Shown piece by piece: positions 63,801 through 64,000 of a stretch of 64,000 nt of DNA; position 1 is the first letter of the stretch; each line of letters starts with the position of its first letter. This stretch comes from Oscillospiraceae bacterium. GTDB taxonomy: Bacteria > Bacillota > Clostridia > Oscillospirales > Acutalibacteraceae. The translations under genes and the position numbers were made by a program. The stretch covers positions 48,665-112,664 of the forward strand of contig CACWPS010000006.1 in assembly GCA_902762875.1 (NCBI GenBank). The letters run 5' to 3'. The notes beneath the pieces are model-generated. The model was not told the origin of the DNA, did not search any database, and was given only the letters and a program-made list of their open reading frames with translations.

Positions 63801-63959
63801 GCAAACTGTGTTATCGGGGAAATTTTCGCATAATTTAAAACCGATAAAGGATTTACCCGTACCGGTTGGATGAATAACGGCAGCTTTGCCCTTCGTATTC
63901 AGCATTTTAAGGGCAGAATCATAGGCGTTTTCATTGTGCTTATACAAATTAACAGCCAT
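60813..63959 (-). CDS. SF2 helicase with nine helicase-associated (HA) repeats
   Basis: A 1048-aa protein. Residues 1-400 are an SF2 DNA helicase/translocase core: Walker A VIHPTGTGKSFIGF, motif II ILDEFHRCG, motif III LGLTATNIRYLD, and the C-terminal motor with DMLNEGIHIENVSGVILLRPT and QQIGRALSAS. From about residue 410 come nine consecutive HA domains of about 70 residues. Each has the pattern W..Y..A..YY.E.GNL.VP......G..LG.WI...R, then L...I..L...GM.W. HA domains are thought to bind nucleic acid. The start ATG follows GGGGGAAG. Its role at the head of a polysaccharide locus is unknown; defence or mobile-element function is possible. Confidence 0.88.
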   Translation of the reverse strand: MAVNLYKHNENAYDSALKMLNTKGKAAVIHPTGTGKSFIGFKLCENFPDNTVCWLSPSDYIFKTQLENLKKASDGYEPRNIKFFTYAKLINMSVEEIAEIKPDFIILDEFHRCGAEMWGEGVQRLLGVYSSVPILGLTATNIRYLDNRRDMADELFDGNVASEMTLGEAIVRGILNPPKYVLSVFSYQNSLEKYQKRISKAKSKAARDAGEKYLEALKRALEKAEGIDEIFNKHIPDRAGKYIVFCSNIDHMREMIELSSDWFKRIDQNPHIYSAYSNDPETSREFSDFKADNSEHLKLLYCIDMLNEGIHIENVSGVILLRPTVSPIIYKQQIGRALSASKDNDAVIFDIVLNIENLYSVDAIEEEMQVATAYYRFHGEDNAVVNEHFKIIDEVKECKKLFDKLEGVLSSSWDIMYTCAEEYYRENGNLNVPKRYITSDGYTLGSWLNTQRSVYSGRVKGNLSDAQIQKLEAIGMRWENMNDIKWHTYYKAAQKYYEEHGNLRVPVTEEEYDGVNLARWISQLRNYRKNGTHTATLTPERISDLDKIGMIWDVPDYLWEKYYNSAVLYHREHGNLDVPSYYVDKSGIKLGAWISALRSARKNKNTKRAELTNLQIAKLDELGMLWDGKTELNWEKFYQEACRYYKTKGNLKVPAGFITDTGCRLGRWIHSQRDKYPNSLSKEKIKRLEAIGMIWRSEDSWEQKFKLVKKYYDKFGNINMPADYVDEGVWVARWLSEQIARFNGKVKGKELTAEQSKMLKSVGVVKNKSRLDIAWEEQYSEAKKYYSEHGNLNVPKNLLSKNGKNIHIWLEHQKENKRKGKLSREKADKLNELGIVWDNEPPWEIGFRHAKEYYDSFGNLLVPIRYICPDGYKLGAWLTNQRTNLITKDKQRKLSQDKIDRLNSIRMIWSIADAKWYQNFEEAKKYYKKNNDISSMPRAYKTSDGQDLFAWLESQKCAFRDGKLSPEKTALLNELKIDWLLPKQRAWENAFSLANNYLNEYGNLMVPAAFKCENGFMLGVWIRGQRKNKEKLTPQQIDKLDAINMIWD

Positions 63960-64000
63960 ATAATCTTCCCCCTACTCTTTCTTAGATTTGTAAAATCTAA

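Overview
The window looks like chromosome from an anaerobic, low-to-moderate GC Firmicute of the class Clostridia, probably a gut Oscillospiraceae/Ruminococcaceae relative. The basis is a spoIIE gene, a Gram-positive division and cell-wall (dcw) cluster with a PASTA-domain PBP2, a meso-DAP type MurE, AGGAGG-like ribosome binding sites with many TTG and GTG starts, DUF421/DUF4363 and DUF5685 genes, and the palindromic dispersed repeats common in gut Clostridia. No tRNA, rRNA or CRISPR array was seen.

Layout. 0-10.4 kb: the first codons of a secreted protein (minus), spoIIE (plus) behind a promoter with 21-bp spacing, then fucO, a single-pass membrane protein, an ECF-type sigma factor with a very long C-terminal extension, gap, a small unknown gene and an FAD oxidoreductase, with two dispersed palindromic repeats. 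10.5-22.9 kb (minus): mraZ-rsmH-ftsL-PBP2-murE-mraY-ftsW-murG-murA-ftsQ, then ftsZ with its own promoter. The head of this cluster carries a phased array of MraZ boxes. 23-28.5 kb: a membrane protein and ppa (minus) diverging from trmL, then the glycolytic genes pgk-tpiA-gpmI (plus). 28.6-33.4 kb: a LysR regulator, a DUF421/DUF4363 pair, and an amino-acid ABC transporter with ARG-type boxes upstream. The binding-protein gene of that transporter is broken by a precise internal inversion. 33.4-40.3 kb (minus): a membrane protein, a DnaJ-domain protein, a DUF5685 protein and uvrB-uvrA.

40.5-45.4 kb (minus) is a compact mobile-element module. In transcription order it runs: ImmA-like peptidase under a promoter with a LexA-like operator, a Com-like zinc ribbon, a structured RNA with an intrinsic terminator, an 11-codon leader peptide with an SD-sequestering hairpin, a sigma-region-4-like regulator, a Cys-rich small protein, an excisionase and two overlapping tyrosine recombinases. 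No conjugation or replication genes are visible.

45.4-64 kb (minus) is a surface-polysaccharide locus. It is headed by an SF2 helicase with nine helicase-associated (HA) repeats and a small unknown gene. Then come a DegT aminotransferase, a frameshifted GNAT acetyltransferase, an ATP-grasp ligase, the initiating sugar-phosphate transferase, five glycosyltransferases, a Wzy-like polymerase, a hexapeptide acetyltransferase, a Wzx-like flippase and a nucleotidyltransferase-fold protein. It ends at an internally deleted UDP-GlcNAc 2-epimerase remnant and a terminator. The initiating transferase, glycosyltransferases, flippase and polymerase form a coherent Wzx/Wzy pathway.

Most notable: (1) flipping one 125-bp segment of the transporter binding-protein gene restores a complete 256-aa reading frame, so this is either an intragenic invertible segment or an assembly artefact; (2) the element-borne sigma-like gene lies behind two stacked RNA control devices; (3) a LexA-like palindrome sits inside the element promoter; (4) the spoIIE promoter keeps the unusual 21-bp Spo0A-type geometry.
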